Shown: in pieces, positions 36,338 to 44,820 of the stretch
Numbering within the stretch: the stretch's first letter is position 1
Layout of the letters: every line of letters begins with the position of its first letter
DNA from: Phycisphaerales bacterium
Lineage (GTDB): Bacteria > Planctomycetota > Phycisphaerae > Phycisphaerales > SM1A02
Direction: 5' to 3'
Length of the DNA: 64,000 nt
Assembly (NCBI GenBank): GCA_029245245.1
Contig: JAQWPT010000032.1
Location: forward strand, 1 to 64,000
Made by a program: the position numbers and the translations under genes
The notes under the pieces: model-generated
Databases searched by the model: none
The model's input: the letters and a program-made list of their open reading frames with translations, nothing else
What the model was told of the DNA's origin: nothing

Positions 36338-38182
36338 TCACTTGGCCTTGTCGATCCGCATGTGGTCGAAGAGCTGGTTGTCGAGGTCGTAGGCGAAGAA
36401 CTCCAGCGTCCCCCCGTTGACCCGCACCATGCAGTAGTGGTGTCCCAGGCGCACGGTGTTGTTGAAGTCCGGCCGGACCGGACCCGGGGCCTCCAGGCTG
36501 CCACCACCACCGCCGGTGATCGTGTACACCACGCCACCCTCGTCGACCGCCTTGCCGCCGTCGATGGGCCACGTCCGCTCGTAACTGTGAATGTGACCAT
36601 TGAACACCACGTCCACGTCGTATCGGTCGTAGAGCGTCGAGAGTTCCCTCGCCCGCAGGTCTCCGCGGGTGCCGCGTCCTACCCAGGTGTCGCCGTAGTC
36701 GTTCTCGTCCGATGAATACGGGGGATGGTGGTGCACCACGAATTTCCAGCGGGCATCGGACGCCGCCAGCGCCTGCTCAAGCCACCTGTACTGCTCGGAG
36801 TCCGGACCGACGTTGCGGTTGGTGTCGATCATGAAGAAGTCCGCGTCACCCTGACTGAACTGGTAGTAGTACTCCGGTGCCGGCAGTGAGAAGTACTTGT
36901 AGTAGTGCCGCGCATCCTGCTCGTGGTTGCCCAGCACCGGGTACATCGTGACGCGACCCAGCAGCCCGTTCATCCCGGGAAAGAACTCGTCCGTCCAGTC
37001 GCCCTTGAGCGAACCGGTGCCGGTGAGGTCGCCCGGGTGCACGATGAACCCCGGCCGCTGTTGCCAGATGTGCGTGGCGATCTGGCTGGACACCACCGGG
37101 TTGTCCTGGGTGTCGCTGATGATCGCGAAGGTGATGGGCGTTCCCCGCGGGGCCGCGGTCTGGAAACTCAGCACCTCCGACTGCAGCGTCTGCCCGGTGT
37201 CATCGACGAGGTCGAGCTGGTAGAAGTACGGTTCGTCCGGACGCAGTCCAGTCAATGCCACCTCGCCGAGCATCACCGGCTCGACGACGGGCACCTGCCG
37301 GTCGAATTCGGCCGTCTCGCCGAAGCGGACCATGCCGGTGACCGGCCGGGTCGTCTCGAACATCACGCGAATCGAGTCCCCGGTGGCGAACTGCAGGAAC
37401 GGCGAGACCTGCCAGTCGAGTTCCTCCGAGACCGGACGCTCCGGGGGGATGCGCACCGGCAGCGCAGCCCGATCCGCATGGTGCTCGAACTGGTGGCCGA
37501 TCCAGTCGGGCCCGGCGGCCATGTCGTAGAGCCGGACATCCATCAACCGCCCCACGTGGGGGTGGAACTCGTTGTCATCCACGTAGGACCCGAGCATGAC
37601 CGGGGCCGCCTCCGGGTAGAGCAGGTCACCGGACTGCGCGGTGGTCTCCCCATCGAGTTTCCCGTTGACGAAGAGCCGGGCCCTGGTGCCGTCGTAGGTC
37701 GCCACCACGTGGTAGAGACGCCCTTCCTCGTACGCGGTCCTGCCGGTGAGGTAGGTCATCATGCCGTCACCGTCGTCGGCGCCCACCGTGGCGAAGCCGA
37801 AGGTGAAGTGCCGGTTGTCGTAGCCCAGCACCCACCCCTTCTCACGGTTCTCGTTGTCCTGCACGCAGCCGAGGATGCCGCCCCATTGCCTGGGGGTGGT
37901 AACCGACACCCAGGCGGAAATCGTCAACTCCCGCGTCGGCAGTTTCGAAGTGATGTCCGAATGGTCCCCGGCGATGACCAGGCGATTTCGCTCATCCAGC
38001 TCCGCCCCACCACCTTCCTCGGCGGGCACGAAGTGCAGCACGTGCTCCATCGTGATTGCCGGGCCGATGTGGGCGTTCAGCGTGCTCTCGCTGACCGACG
38101 ACTCCTGCAGTGGATACGCAAGCAGCGGATCCGGGGCGTCGTGAAGAAGCATGGACAGGACGATGAGGGTGAGTGCATTCAT
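36338..38182 (-). CDS. Exported metallophosphoesterase with LamG and phosphatase-type N-terminal domains
   Basis: About 614 aa from ATG 38182 (ATG 38212 also possible). A signal peptide (MNALTLIVLSMLLHDA) precedes a concanavalin-like LamG domain (about 35-225) with ELTISAWVSVTTP and ARLFVNGKLDGET. An Fn3/purple-acid-phosphatase-like N-domain follows (SIRVMFETTRPVTGMVRFGE), then a calcineurin-like catalytic domain with IISDTQDN, HPGDLTG, VLGNHEQD, HHHPPYSS and FNGHIHSYERTW, all metal-ligand motifs. It should remove phosphate from organic compounds outside the cytoplasm, with the LamG domain perhaps binding a sugar polymer. It is 62 bases downstream of the tandem nuclease/phosphatase gene. Confidence 0.9.
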   Translation of the reverse strand: MNALTLIVLSMLLHDAPDPLLAYPLQESSVSESTLNAHIGPAITMEHVLHFVPAEEGGGAELDERNRLVIAGDHSDITSKLPTRELTISAWVSVTTPRQWGGILGCVQDNENREKGWVLGYDNRHFTFGFATVGADDGDGMMTYLTGRTAYEEGRLYHVVATYDGTRARLFVNGKLDGETTAQSGDLLYPEAAPVMLGSYVDDNEFHPHVGRLMDVRLYDMAAGPDWIGHQFEHHADRAALPVRIPPERPVSEELDWQVSPFLQFATGDSIRVMFETTRPVTGMVRFGETAEFDRQVPVVEPVMLGEVALTGLRPDEPYFYQLDLVDDTGQTLQSEVLSFQTAAPRGTPITFAIISDTQDNPVVSSQIATHIWQQRPGFIVHPGDLTGTGSLKGDWTDEFFPGMNGLLGRVTMYPVLGNHEQDARHYYKYFSLPAPEYYYQFSQGDADFFMIDTNRNVGPDSEQYRWLEQALAASDARWKFVVHHHPPYSSDENDYGDTWVGRGTRGDLRARELSTLYDRYDVDVVFNGHIHSYERTWPIDGGKAVDEGGVVYTITGGGGGSLEAPGPVRPDFNNTVRLGHHYCMVRVNGGTLEFFAYDLDNQLFDHMRIDKAK

Positions 38183-38244
38183 GGCGGCAGGATAGCGCCG
38201 CAGGCCTGCCATGACAAGACGAGGTGATCACCGTGAGCGACGGC

Positions 38245-40251
38245 TCAAGGCGTCCACCACAGAGTCGCCAGCACCGCGCGGTGGTCCGAGGGCCAGTCCT
38301 CGAACTCGATGTCACTGCTGGGATCTCCGGCATCGCCAAGTACCAGCACGCTCCTGGGCTGCAGGTTGCTTGACACGTGGATCATGTCGATGCGATCAAG
38401 GACCGCCGTCGGCTGCGCCGCGAGTGCGTCCTCGAACCCCGTACTGTCGAAATTTCCGCGTCCCGGCGAATCCTTGATGTACCGAGGCGTCCAGGTGGTC
38501 CCGGGATCCGCCACCTCGTTGGGACGAATCATGCGAAAAGCATCGACCATCGGCGGCAGGACCGCACCGGGCTCGAGCCCCAGCTCATCACGATACGACT
38601 CGGGATCGGCAAGCATCGACGTGCCTTTCCAGGCAATTTCATACTTCATCATCGTCTCCGTCGGATTGTCCATCCAACGCTCACCACCCTGCTGGACATA
38701 CCGGGCTGTCCAGTCCAGGTGCGAGGGTTCGTTGAAGTCACCACCGACGATGACCGGCACCCCCGCGGCCAGCGATGGCTGGACGGAGCGATACGCATCC
38801 GCATAGACCTCGCCCTTGTCGACCATGCGAAGAATCTCCTGCACGTCGACTGGCTGGTCCGCAAGCAGCCTGGTCCGTATCTCGTACGGTCCGTACGGGT
38901 ACGGTGGCCAGTGCACGTTGTGCACGACGAACGGACCGTCCGGGTGCATGATGCGCGACGTGTTCTGATTGATCCCTTCGATGGGATAGCGTGCGTACAC
39001 GGCCTGTCCACGCTCGCCTCCGCCGCGGCGGTGCCACGCAGGATCGTTGGCCTGCAGAATCTCGATGATTCGCATCTCACCGCCCTCTTCCTGCACGAGC
39101 ACCACGTGTGGATCGACTCGCTCGATGGCCGCGGCGATGGCCGCATGCCGCGGCTTCCCAGACAGCGGACTGGCTCCATTGGGCCCGGCGCCATTGCCGC
39201 CGGTGAGAATGTTGAAGGCGAGCACGCGAAGTTCAACCGGGGTGGCAGGCGCCGAAACCATGGGGACCGGCGCCGCATTTGCCTTCCGCCACTGCATGTC
39301 CACGAGCACGGCCCCGTGGTCGGAGGGGAACATGCGATCCCGCACCTCGATGCCGTCGTCTTCCCAGGGAGTCGGCAGCACGGTGCCGGCGACCGGGTGC
39401 AACGTCCAATCCCCCTCGGGACGGGCGGGGTTCTTCAGGTAGATGCGATCAATGCGATCGAACCCCTGCGGCGTCTCGCCCGTGCCGCGGAACATCGGCG
39501 ACCAGGTGATGCCCGGCTGCTGCACCGGATCGGGATGCACGTCTCGAAATGAATCGCTGAATCCCGCATCGTGCATGGCCATGCTCACCGGCAGGTCCAG
39601 GGCCCGGCGGCGCTTGAAGACCCGGGCGGTGTCAGTGGTCCAGTCCAGGTGCGAGGGCGTGTTCCAGTCTCCACCGACGATGACGGGAATGTCGGCTGCA
39701 AGATGACCTTCACCCTTGATGTGCTCGATCAGCGCGGTGACCTCGGGCAGGCGGGCCGAACGCTCATGCTCGGCGGCGAGCAGCTGCTCGTCGGTCATGT
39801 CGGGATTGTCGCGGAGTTCGTAGGTAATGAACGCGCGGTAGTCGAGCCAGATGCTCCAGGCCAGCAGTGAGCGACCACGATCATCGGTCAGCAGCGCTCC
39901 GAGACCGTGCCACTTGTGGTGGAAGAACGTGGCCTTCATCTCCAGCGGGGTCAGCACGCACAGGTGCGGGCTCTCCCCCTGGTGGTAGTTCCAGTCAAGC
40001 TGCTCCGAGAGCCACTTGCCGAGCTTCGGCCGCTCACCGTCGATGTCGTAGCTTTCCTGCATGAGGATGACATCGGGCGCGGCGGAGCGGATGACCGCCA
40101 GCGTCTTCTCGGGGCCCTGATCGACATCGTTGGAACCATGCAGCACGTTCCAGGCCATGACCCGGAGCGAGTCGTCACTGGAGGGCGCCAGTGGCGAACC
40201 GGCAAGCATGGCGGCGATGACGAGGGCGGCAAGCATGAGGAAACCTTTCAC
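38245..40251 (-). CDS. Exported protein with two tandem endonuclease/exonuclease/phosphatase domains
   Basis: About 668 aa. A GTG at 40251 gives a signal VKGFLMLAALVIAAMLAG; an ATG at 40236 with AAAGG upstream is a strong alternative. The first EEP domain (about 30-330) has VMAWNVLHGS, MQESYD, GGDWNTPSH and SDHGAVLVD. The second (about 345-665) has VLAFNILTGG, VQEEGGE, GGDFNEPSH and SDHRAVLAT. Each domain keeps the Asn, Glu, Asp/Asn and Asp-His residues needed for Mg-dependent phosphoester cleavage. Substrate could be DNA, phospholipid or inositol phosphate. Tandem copies in one chain are unusual. Confidence 0.88.
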   Translation of the reverse strand: MKGFLMLAALVIAAMLAGSPLAPSSDDSLRVMAWNVLHGSNDVDQGPEKTLAVIRSAAPDVILMQESYDIDGERPKLGKWLSEQLDWNYHQGESPHLCVLTPLEMKATFFHHKWHGLGALLTDDRGRSLLAWSIWLDYRAFITYELRDNPDMTDEQLLAAEHERSARLPEVTALIEHIKGEGHLAADIPVIVGGDWNTPSHLDWTTDTARVFKRRRALDLPVSMAMHDAGFSDSFRDVHPDPVQQPGITWSPMFRGTGETPQGFDRIDRIYLKNPARPEGDWTLHPVAGTVLPTPWEDDGIEVRDRMFPSDHGAVLVDMQWRKANAAPVPMVSAPATPVELRVLAFNILTGGNGAGPNGASPLSGKPRHAAIAAAIERVDPHVVLVQEEGGEMRIIEILQANDPAWHRRGGGERGQAVYARYPIEGINQNTSRIMHPDGPFVVHNVHWPPYPYGPYEIRTRLLADQPVDVQEILRMVDKGEVYADAYRSVQPSLAAGVPVIVGGDFNEPSHLDWTARYVQQGGERWMDNPTETMMKYEIAWKGTSMLADPESYRDELGLEPGAVLPPMVDAFRMIRPNEVADPGTTWTPRYIKDSPGRGNFDSTGFEDALAAQPTAVLDRIDMIHVSSNLQPRSVLVLGDAGDPSSDIEFEDWPSDHRAVLATLWWTP

Positions 40252-40267
40252 GCAGTGGGAAGATCGA

Positions 40268-40747
40268 CTACGGACGCAGGAAGAGATACACCAGAACATA
40301 CAGCAGCAACTGGATCACCGACATGACCAGGGCGATGCCGATGCCCGCCCCACGGCCCGGTGGCGTGATCGACAGCCGTGGACCGCAGAATCCCGGCGTG
40401 GTCAGGTACCAGTACATCCAGGCACTGACCACGACGTTCACCCCCGGCAAGGCGATGAACGAGAGATCCTGGGCATGCGAACCCAGCACTGCCATCAGCA
40501 GGAACACCAGCAGCAACGTCGACATGGCCCCGAGGAACATGACCATGGCGCACGAACTGCAGGCGGTTCGCAGTGACAGCGACTCACCGGTGGCCACGAC
40601 GAACATGGATTGCAGGACCCATCCCTGGAGAATGACCAGGACGATCAGCGAGATGCCCACGTCGATGGCACGTTGAAGATCGCCATCGAGGTCCAGGGCC
40701 AGCCTGGCACAGACGAGGGCGACCAGGAGTGCGAATACGATGCGCAT
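40268..40747 (-). CDS. Integral membrane protein of unknown function
   Basis: 159 aa with four or five hydrophobic helices (MRIVFALLVALVCARLAL, ISLIVLVILQGWVLQSM, AMVMFLGAMSTLLLVFLLMA, VMSVIQLLLYVLVYLFL). A polar loop TTPGFCGPRLSITPPGRG lies before the last helix. It sits between TrhO and the tandem EEP gene with short gaps (26 and 16 bases), so it is probably in one operon with both. A Yip1-like membrane fold is possible but I am not sure. Confidence 0.7.
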   Translation of the reverse strand: MRIVFALLVALVCARLALDLDGDLQRAIDVGISLIVLVILQGWVLQSMFVVATGESLSLRTACSSCAMVMFLGAMSTLLLVFLLMAVLGSHAQDLSFIALPGVNVVVSAWMYWYLTTPGFCGPRLSITPPGRGAGIGIALVMSVIQLLLYVLVYLFLRP

Positions 40748-40773
40748 CGAATGCTCCTGCGCACGACCACCAC

Positions 40774-41682
40774 TCAGTGGCCGAGGTGCTGCTCCCCACG
40801 ATCCTTCGCCAGGTCGACCTGCTGCTGTCGCTGTGCGTAGTTCGCCTTCTGCTGCGACGTGGTGCGATCATGGCACCACGGGCAACTGACACCTTCCTCG
40901 AACTGCTCGGATGCCCGATCCTGCGGGCCCACGGGACGACGGCATCCGCGGCAGAGTTCGTACGAGCCCTCCTCGAGCCCATGCCCCACCGACACGCGTT
41001 CATCGAAGACGAAGCACTGGCCGTGCCAGAGGCTTTCGTCCTCGGGGACCTGCTCGAGGTACTTGAGAATGCCGCCCTCGAGGTGGTAGACCTCCTCGAA
41101 GCCCTCCTGCCTCAGCAGTGCCGTGGACTTCTCGCATCGGATCCCCCCCGTACAGAACATGGCCACTCGCGGCTGCTTCGACGGATCGAACCGGGCATCA
41201 AGCCATGCCGGCAGTTGTCCGAACGATTCGATGTCTGGATTGACGGCATCCTTGAAGGAGCCGATCTCGACCTCGTAGTCGTTGCGGGTGTCGATGACGA
41301 TGACATCCGGGTCGTTGATCAGGGCGTTCCAGTCCTGCGGCTTCACGTAGGTGCCGACCAGGTGGGCCGGATCGACACCGGGCACGCCCATGGTGACGAT
41401 TTCCTTCTTCAACCGGACCCGCATCTTCCTGAAGGGCTGCTTCGAGGCCGTCGACTCCTTCCACCGCAGGTCAGTCAACCTGGGGTCGGCACGAAGGAAC
41501 TCGATGACCGCCATGACGCCTTCAGGCGTACCGGAGATCGTGGCGTTGACCCCCTCGGCGGCAAGAAGCACGATGCCACGCACCTCGTTGGTCTCGCAGC
41601 ATTCGCGGACCGCCGCCTGCATCGACTCGAGGTCGTCGAGCGGGGCGAATCGGTAGAAGGTTGCAACAAGAAAGGACGACAC
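40774..41682 (-). CDS. trhO: tRNA uridine(34) hydroxylase TrhO (YceA/UPF0176, rhodanese-like)
   Basis: About 302 aa from a GTG at 41682 with GGAG upstream; the longer frame to 41724 would add an atypical N-terminus. The body starts VATFYRFAPLDD, as in the family. The rhodanese domain carries the active cysteine in MFCTGGIRCEKSTALL, and the C-terminus has CRGC...CPWCH, probably a zinc site. TrhO hydroxylates U34 of certain tRNAs to ho5U using oxygen. Family membership is clear; its place beside exported-protein genes has no obvious meaning. Confidence 0.93.
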   Translation of the reverse strand: MSSFLVATFYRFAPLDDLESMQAAVRECCETNEVRGIVLLAAEGVNATISGTPEGVMAVIEFLRADPRLTDLRWKESTASKQPFRKMRVRLKKEIVTMGVPGVDPAHLVGTYVKPQDWNALINDPDVIVIDTRNDYEVEIGSFKDAVNPDIESFGQLPAWLDARFDPSKQPRVAMFCTGGIRCEKSTALLRQEGFEEVYHLEGGILKYLEQVPEDESLWHGQCFVFDERVSVGHGLEEGSYELCRGCRRPVGPQDRASEQFEEGVSCPWCHDRTTSQQKANYAQRQQQVDLAKDRGEQHLGH

Positions 41683-41831
41683 GCGGACTCCATGGAACTG
41701 ATTGGTCCCGCCATGATAGTTCATTCACCAAGGCCCCCTGAAACAGTCCGCAGGCTCCGGCGCGTCGAGTCTTCGATGTAGTTCTTGCTTCTGTCCCGAT
41801 GTGGCCTATAGATAGATGCACAGGAGTTCAC

Positions 41832-42956
41832 ATGCGTGCCCCCATGCTCATCCTGACGTACGCCCTGACCATCACCAGTACCGCCTGGTCGGCGACGCTT
41901 GATGTCTGCCCCACCGGCTGCACCTTCGCCTCCATCCAGGATGCCATCGATGCGTCAAGCGACGGCGACGTCATCGAGATCGCCGCCGGGACGTACCACG
42001 AGTTCAACATCAGCATCCAGCAGAAGGCGATCACGCTCCGGGGCGCGACCGATCTCGATGGCATGCCCGCCACGACGATCGACAGCCTCGGACTCGGGGA
42101 CAACATCATGGCCTTCTTCGCCGAGGAGAACGACACCATCATCGAGCACCTGGTCTTCACCGGAGTCGCCGGCGGCGGCTGGGCCGCGGTGACGATGTTC
42201 CACGCCCGCCCGACGATGATCAACTGCACCTTCGTGGGCAACGAGACGACCGGCATCGGCGGCGGCGTCTACAACCTCAACGGAGCGCCGATCTTCATCG
42301 ACTGCCGCTTCATCGACACCACCGCCAACAGGGGCGGCGGCTACGCCTGCTGGGAGACCGGCCAGCCCGACCACCCGGTCTTCCTGCGCTGCACCTTCTC
42401 TGGCAACACGGCGGCCCTCGGGGGCGGGTTCGCGAACCTCCGAAGCAGCCCCGTCCTCACGGAGTGCGTCTTCATCGGCAACACCGCCACGGAACGTGGA
42501 GGTGCGTTCTTCAACGAAGGCGACGATTGCTGCGAACGCTGGTTTGGTGACGTCATCATGGAAGCATGCGTGTTCGAGCAGAACACGGCGGCGGACGCAG
42601 GTGGCGCGATCTGCAACAGCACGTTCGGAACGACCACGCTCGACGGCTGCACCGTTACGGACAATGCGGCCGGTCTTGAAGGCAGCGCCATCGCCAGCAG
42701 CATCGCCACCATGGCGATCCTCACCGACAGCACGGTGTGCTCCAACACCGGAACTGCCGACCAGATCGACGGACCCGTGGAACTCGACGGCACGAACATG
42801 ATTGTCGATGTCTGCCCCGTCGACTGCGACGGCGACATCAATGGAGACGGCCAGGTCAACGTCACGGACCTGCTGGCCGTCATCGCCGGCTGGGGCACCC
42901 CCTACGACGTCTCGGACCTGCTGGCGGTCATCGCCGGTTGGGGCGCCTGCCCATAA
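41832..42956 (+). CDS. Secreted parallel beta-helix protein with dockerin-like tail
   Basis: 374 aa from ATG 41832 (AGGAG upstream). A signal peptide MRAPMLILTYALTITSTAWS leads into CPTGCTFASIQDAIDASSDG, then repeats such as CTFVGNETTGIGGGVYN, CTFSGNTAALGGGFAN and CVFIGNTATERGGAFFN, the same CxFxxN...GG pattern as the 32677 gene. The tail is DINGDGQVNVTDLLAVIAGW then GTPYDVSDLLAVIAGW, lacking the second calcium loop. It is the shortest of the three beta-helix proteins and is probably a paralogue of the one at 32677. Confidence 0.88.
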   Translation: MRAPMLILTYALTITSTAWSATLDVCPTGCTFASIQDAIDASSDGDVIEIAAGTYHEFNISIQQKAITLRGATDLDGMPATTIDSLGLGDNIMAFFAEENDTIIEHLVFTGVAGGGWAAVTMFHARPTMINCTFVGNETTGIGGGVYNLNGAPIFIDCRFIDTTANRGGGYACWETGQPDHPVFLRCTFSGNTAALGGGFANLRSSPVLTECVFIGNTATERGGAFFNEGDDCCERWFGDVIMEACVFEQNTAADAGGAICNSTFGTTTLDGCTVTDNAAGLEGSAIASSIATMAILTDSTVCSNTGTADQIDGPVELDGTNMIVDVCPVDCDGDINGDGQVNVTDLLAVIAGWGTPYDVSDLLAVIAGWGACP

Positions 42957-42990
42957 AGGGAAGAGAGTCTTCACCTGCGACCAGGAACGA

Positions 42991-43019
42991 AAGAACCCCG
43001 CTGAAATAGCGGGGTTCTT
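42991..43019. terminator. Terminator hairpin between the beta-helix gene and tRNA-Val
   Basis: AAGAACCCCGCT and AGCGGGGTTCTT form a perfect 12-bp stem around GAAAT. The plus strand ends in TTCTTG and the minus strand likewise, so it can serve the beta-helix gene and the tRNA, which lie on opposite strands. Confidence 0.8.
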
Positions 43020-43023
43020 GAAG

Positions 43024-43097
43024 TGGGCCATACTGGACTTGAACCAGTGACCTCTTGTGTGTCATACAAGCGCGCTAGCCAACTGCGCCAATGGCCC
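43024..43097 (-). tRNA. tRNA-Val (anticodon GAC)
   Basis: The 74-base minus-strand sequence folds as a standard cloverleaf: acceptor GGGCCAT/ATGGCCC with discriminator A, D stem GCGC/GCGC, anticodon stem CTTGT/ACAAG with loop ATGACAC (anticodon GAC), variable AGGTC and T arm ACTGG-TTCAAGT-CCAGT. CCA is not encoded. It reads GUC and GUU valine codons. It is the only tRNA in the window. Confidence 0.96.
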
Positions 43098-43144
43098 GAT
43101 TCACACAGGATACCACACCCCTTGGAGGTGGCAAGCGGTGGGGA

Positions 43145-44404
43145 TCAGGCCTGGTCGCCGGTGTCACCCGTGGAGATCGCCTCGATCGAGTCGATCTCCA
43201 GTCGGAACGGCCCCGCCTTCTTGTCGTACATGTAGAACTCGATGCCCCGGACCTGCTCCGGTGCAATCCGGCCTCGCAGCGCCTGGCCGAAACTGGTTCG
43301 CTCCATCTCGGCGATGGGAATCACCACGTCCATCCAGCGATTGTTGACGGTATCGAAACGCGTCCAGTACGACTCGCCGCCGAAGCTTCGGCCTGAACGG
43401 GTCCCGATGATCCACGTCCGACCGTCACCCTTGAACCGCACCCGCAGCGCATCGGCGCCGTCGCAACTGCCGCTTGGCACCGGGGCCCGCATCGATGAGA
43501 ACCCCCCGTTGTTCCGCAGCGACGTTTCGCCGTCGAAGATCAACGTGCCATCACCAGCACGGATGCGACCCGACGAGCGGCCCCCCATGACGCCATCGAG
43601 CACGATGTCGAACACGTCGACGCTGCCGGGATCCTGGAAATCGAACAGCACTCGATCCACCGGAGCCCGGGCGTCAACCTCCATGCGTTCACTGAGCAGC
43701 GCGTCCATGATCCGGCGATAGGCCCAGGCCTGTTCCGTCGCATCCCGCTCCTGCGCGATCTCACGCAGCCGATCCGTGATTGCATCCCGGACCATCTTGT
43801 CGAGTCCGAAGTCATCGACCGAGACTGCCGCTTCCAGGGCCGTGGCGTAGACCGCCGCGCATCCTGCCGGGTTGTTGCTGTTGAACAGTGGCACGCCGCG
43901 CTCGATGGCGTTGACCAGGAGGATTTCCAGCGGTGACTGCTGCACCGGGGGGATCATCACGCGGTCGATCGTGTGAATGACACCATTGGAGGCTCCGATG
44001 TCCGCCGCCTGCACCACGGCATCATCGACCAGCAGTCGATCACGAGCCGTCTCCAGCGACAGGGTTGTTCCAGCGAGGGTGGTCACCTCAGATGTGCCCA
44101 CGAGGGTGGCGGCATCAAGTCGTCCAGGAACCACGTGATGCAGCAGGATTCGCCCGAGTTCCGGCCGTCCCGGCTCGCTGAGGAGGTACTCGATGACCTT
44201 GGAATCGACCCGGGCGAAGGCCTCGTTGGTCGGGGCGAACACGGTGACCGGCCCATCGGCCGACAATGCCTCCACCAGCCCGGCGGCCTTGACCGCCGTG
44301 ACCAGGGTCGACAACTGGTCGGCTTCCACTGCCTGCTCGACGATGGTGGGCTGGGCACCCAGGGGAAGTGATGCGGCCAGTACGACGGTCTCGATGAAGA
44401 ACAT
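43145..44404 (-). CDS. Exported fasciclin-domain protein fused to a CIA30-like domain
   Basis: About 419 aa from ATG 44404 with AAGGAAG upstream. A short signal (MFFIETVVLAASLPLGAQ) precedes a fasciclin/FAS1 domain (about 20-155) with TVFAPTNEAFARVDS and NGVIHTIDRVMIP. Residues 265-410 match the complex I intermediate-associated protein 30 (CIA30) fold: VLFDFQDPGSVDVFDIVLDG, MGGRSSGRI and RIAPEQVRGIEFYMYDKK. FAS1 domains mediate adhesion; CIA30-like domains are galactose-binding-like. The combination suggests a surface or periplasmic binding protein. It follows the tRNA on the same strand. Confidence 0.88.
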   Translation of the reverse strand: MFFIETVVLAASLPLGAQPTIVEQAVEADQLSTLVTAVKAAGLVEALSADGPVTVFAPTNEAFARVDSKVIEYLLSEPGRPELGRILLHHVVPGRLDAATLVGTSEVTTLAGTTLSLETARDRLLVDDAVVQAADIGASNGVIHTIDRVMIPPVQQSPLEILLVNAIERGVPLFNSNNPAGCAAVYATALEAAVSVDDFGLDKMVRDAITDRLREIAQERDATEQAWAYRRIMDALLSERMEVDARAPVDRVLFDFQDPGSVDVFDIVLDGVMGGRSSGRIRAGDGTLIFDGETSLRNNGGFSSMRAPVPSGSCDGADALRVRFKGDGRTWIIGTRSGRSFGGESYWTRFDTVNNRWMDVVIPIAEMERTSFGQALRGRIAPEQVRGIEFYMYDKKAGPFRLEIDSIEAISTGDTGDQA

Positions 44405-44518
44405 GCTGCTTCCTTGATACTGAGGAGAATGAGGGGGAGTCCAAAAGATACGCCTCGGCCTGCGGGGGAACAAGTGTTTCGAAAATCATTTCAGCCGCCC
44501 GCTGGTACCATTGCCGCC

Positions 44519-44818
44519 ATGACGAATGAACCAATGACCATTGCCCAGTTCCAGGCCCTGATCCGGGACCGGTACCACGACACCGATGCCGCTCGTGGCG
44601 TCGCCCCCACCTTCCTCTGGTTTGCCGAGGAGTTCGGCGAACTGGCCGAGGCACTCGCCAGGCAGGCCCGCGGCGACGGGAAGCAGGAGAACCTCGCCGA
44701 GGAGTTTGCCGACGTGCTCGCCTGGCTGGCCACCCTTGCGAACATCACCGGCGTCGACCTGACCGAGGCCATTCACGACAAGTACATCGAGGATGGTGGT
44801 CCCGAGGGCACCAAGTAA
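44519..44818 (+). CDS. mazG: MazG-like nucleotide pyrophosphohydrolase
   Basis: 99 aa from ATG 44519. The metal-binding helices show EEFGELAEALARQ and EEFADVLAWLATL, the paired ExxE and ExxD motifs of MazG-type enzymes. Single-domain forms hydrolyse non-canonical or excess nucleoside triphosphates to monophosphates and pyrophosphate. It lies two bases upstream of trpA, so it is co-transcribed with it. Confidence 0.88.
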   Translation: MTNEPMTIAQFQALIRDRYHDTDAARGVAPTFLWFAEEFGELAEALARQARGDGKQENLAEEFADVLAWLATLANITGVDLTEAIHDKYIEDGGPEGTK

Positions 44819-44820
44819 CC

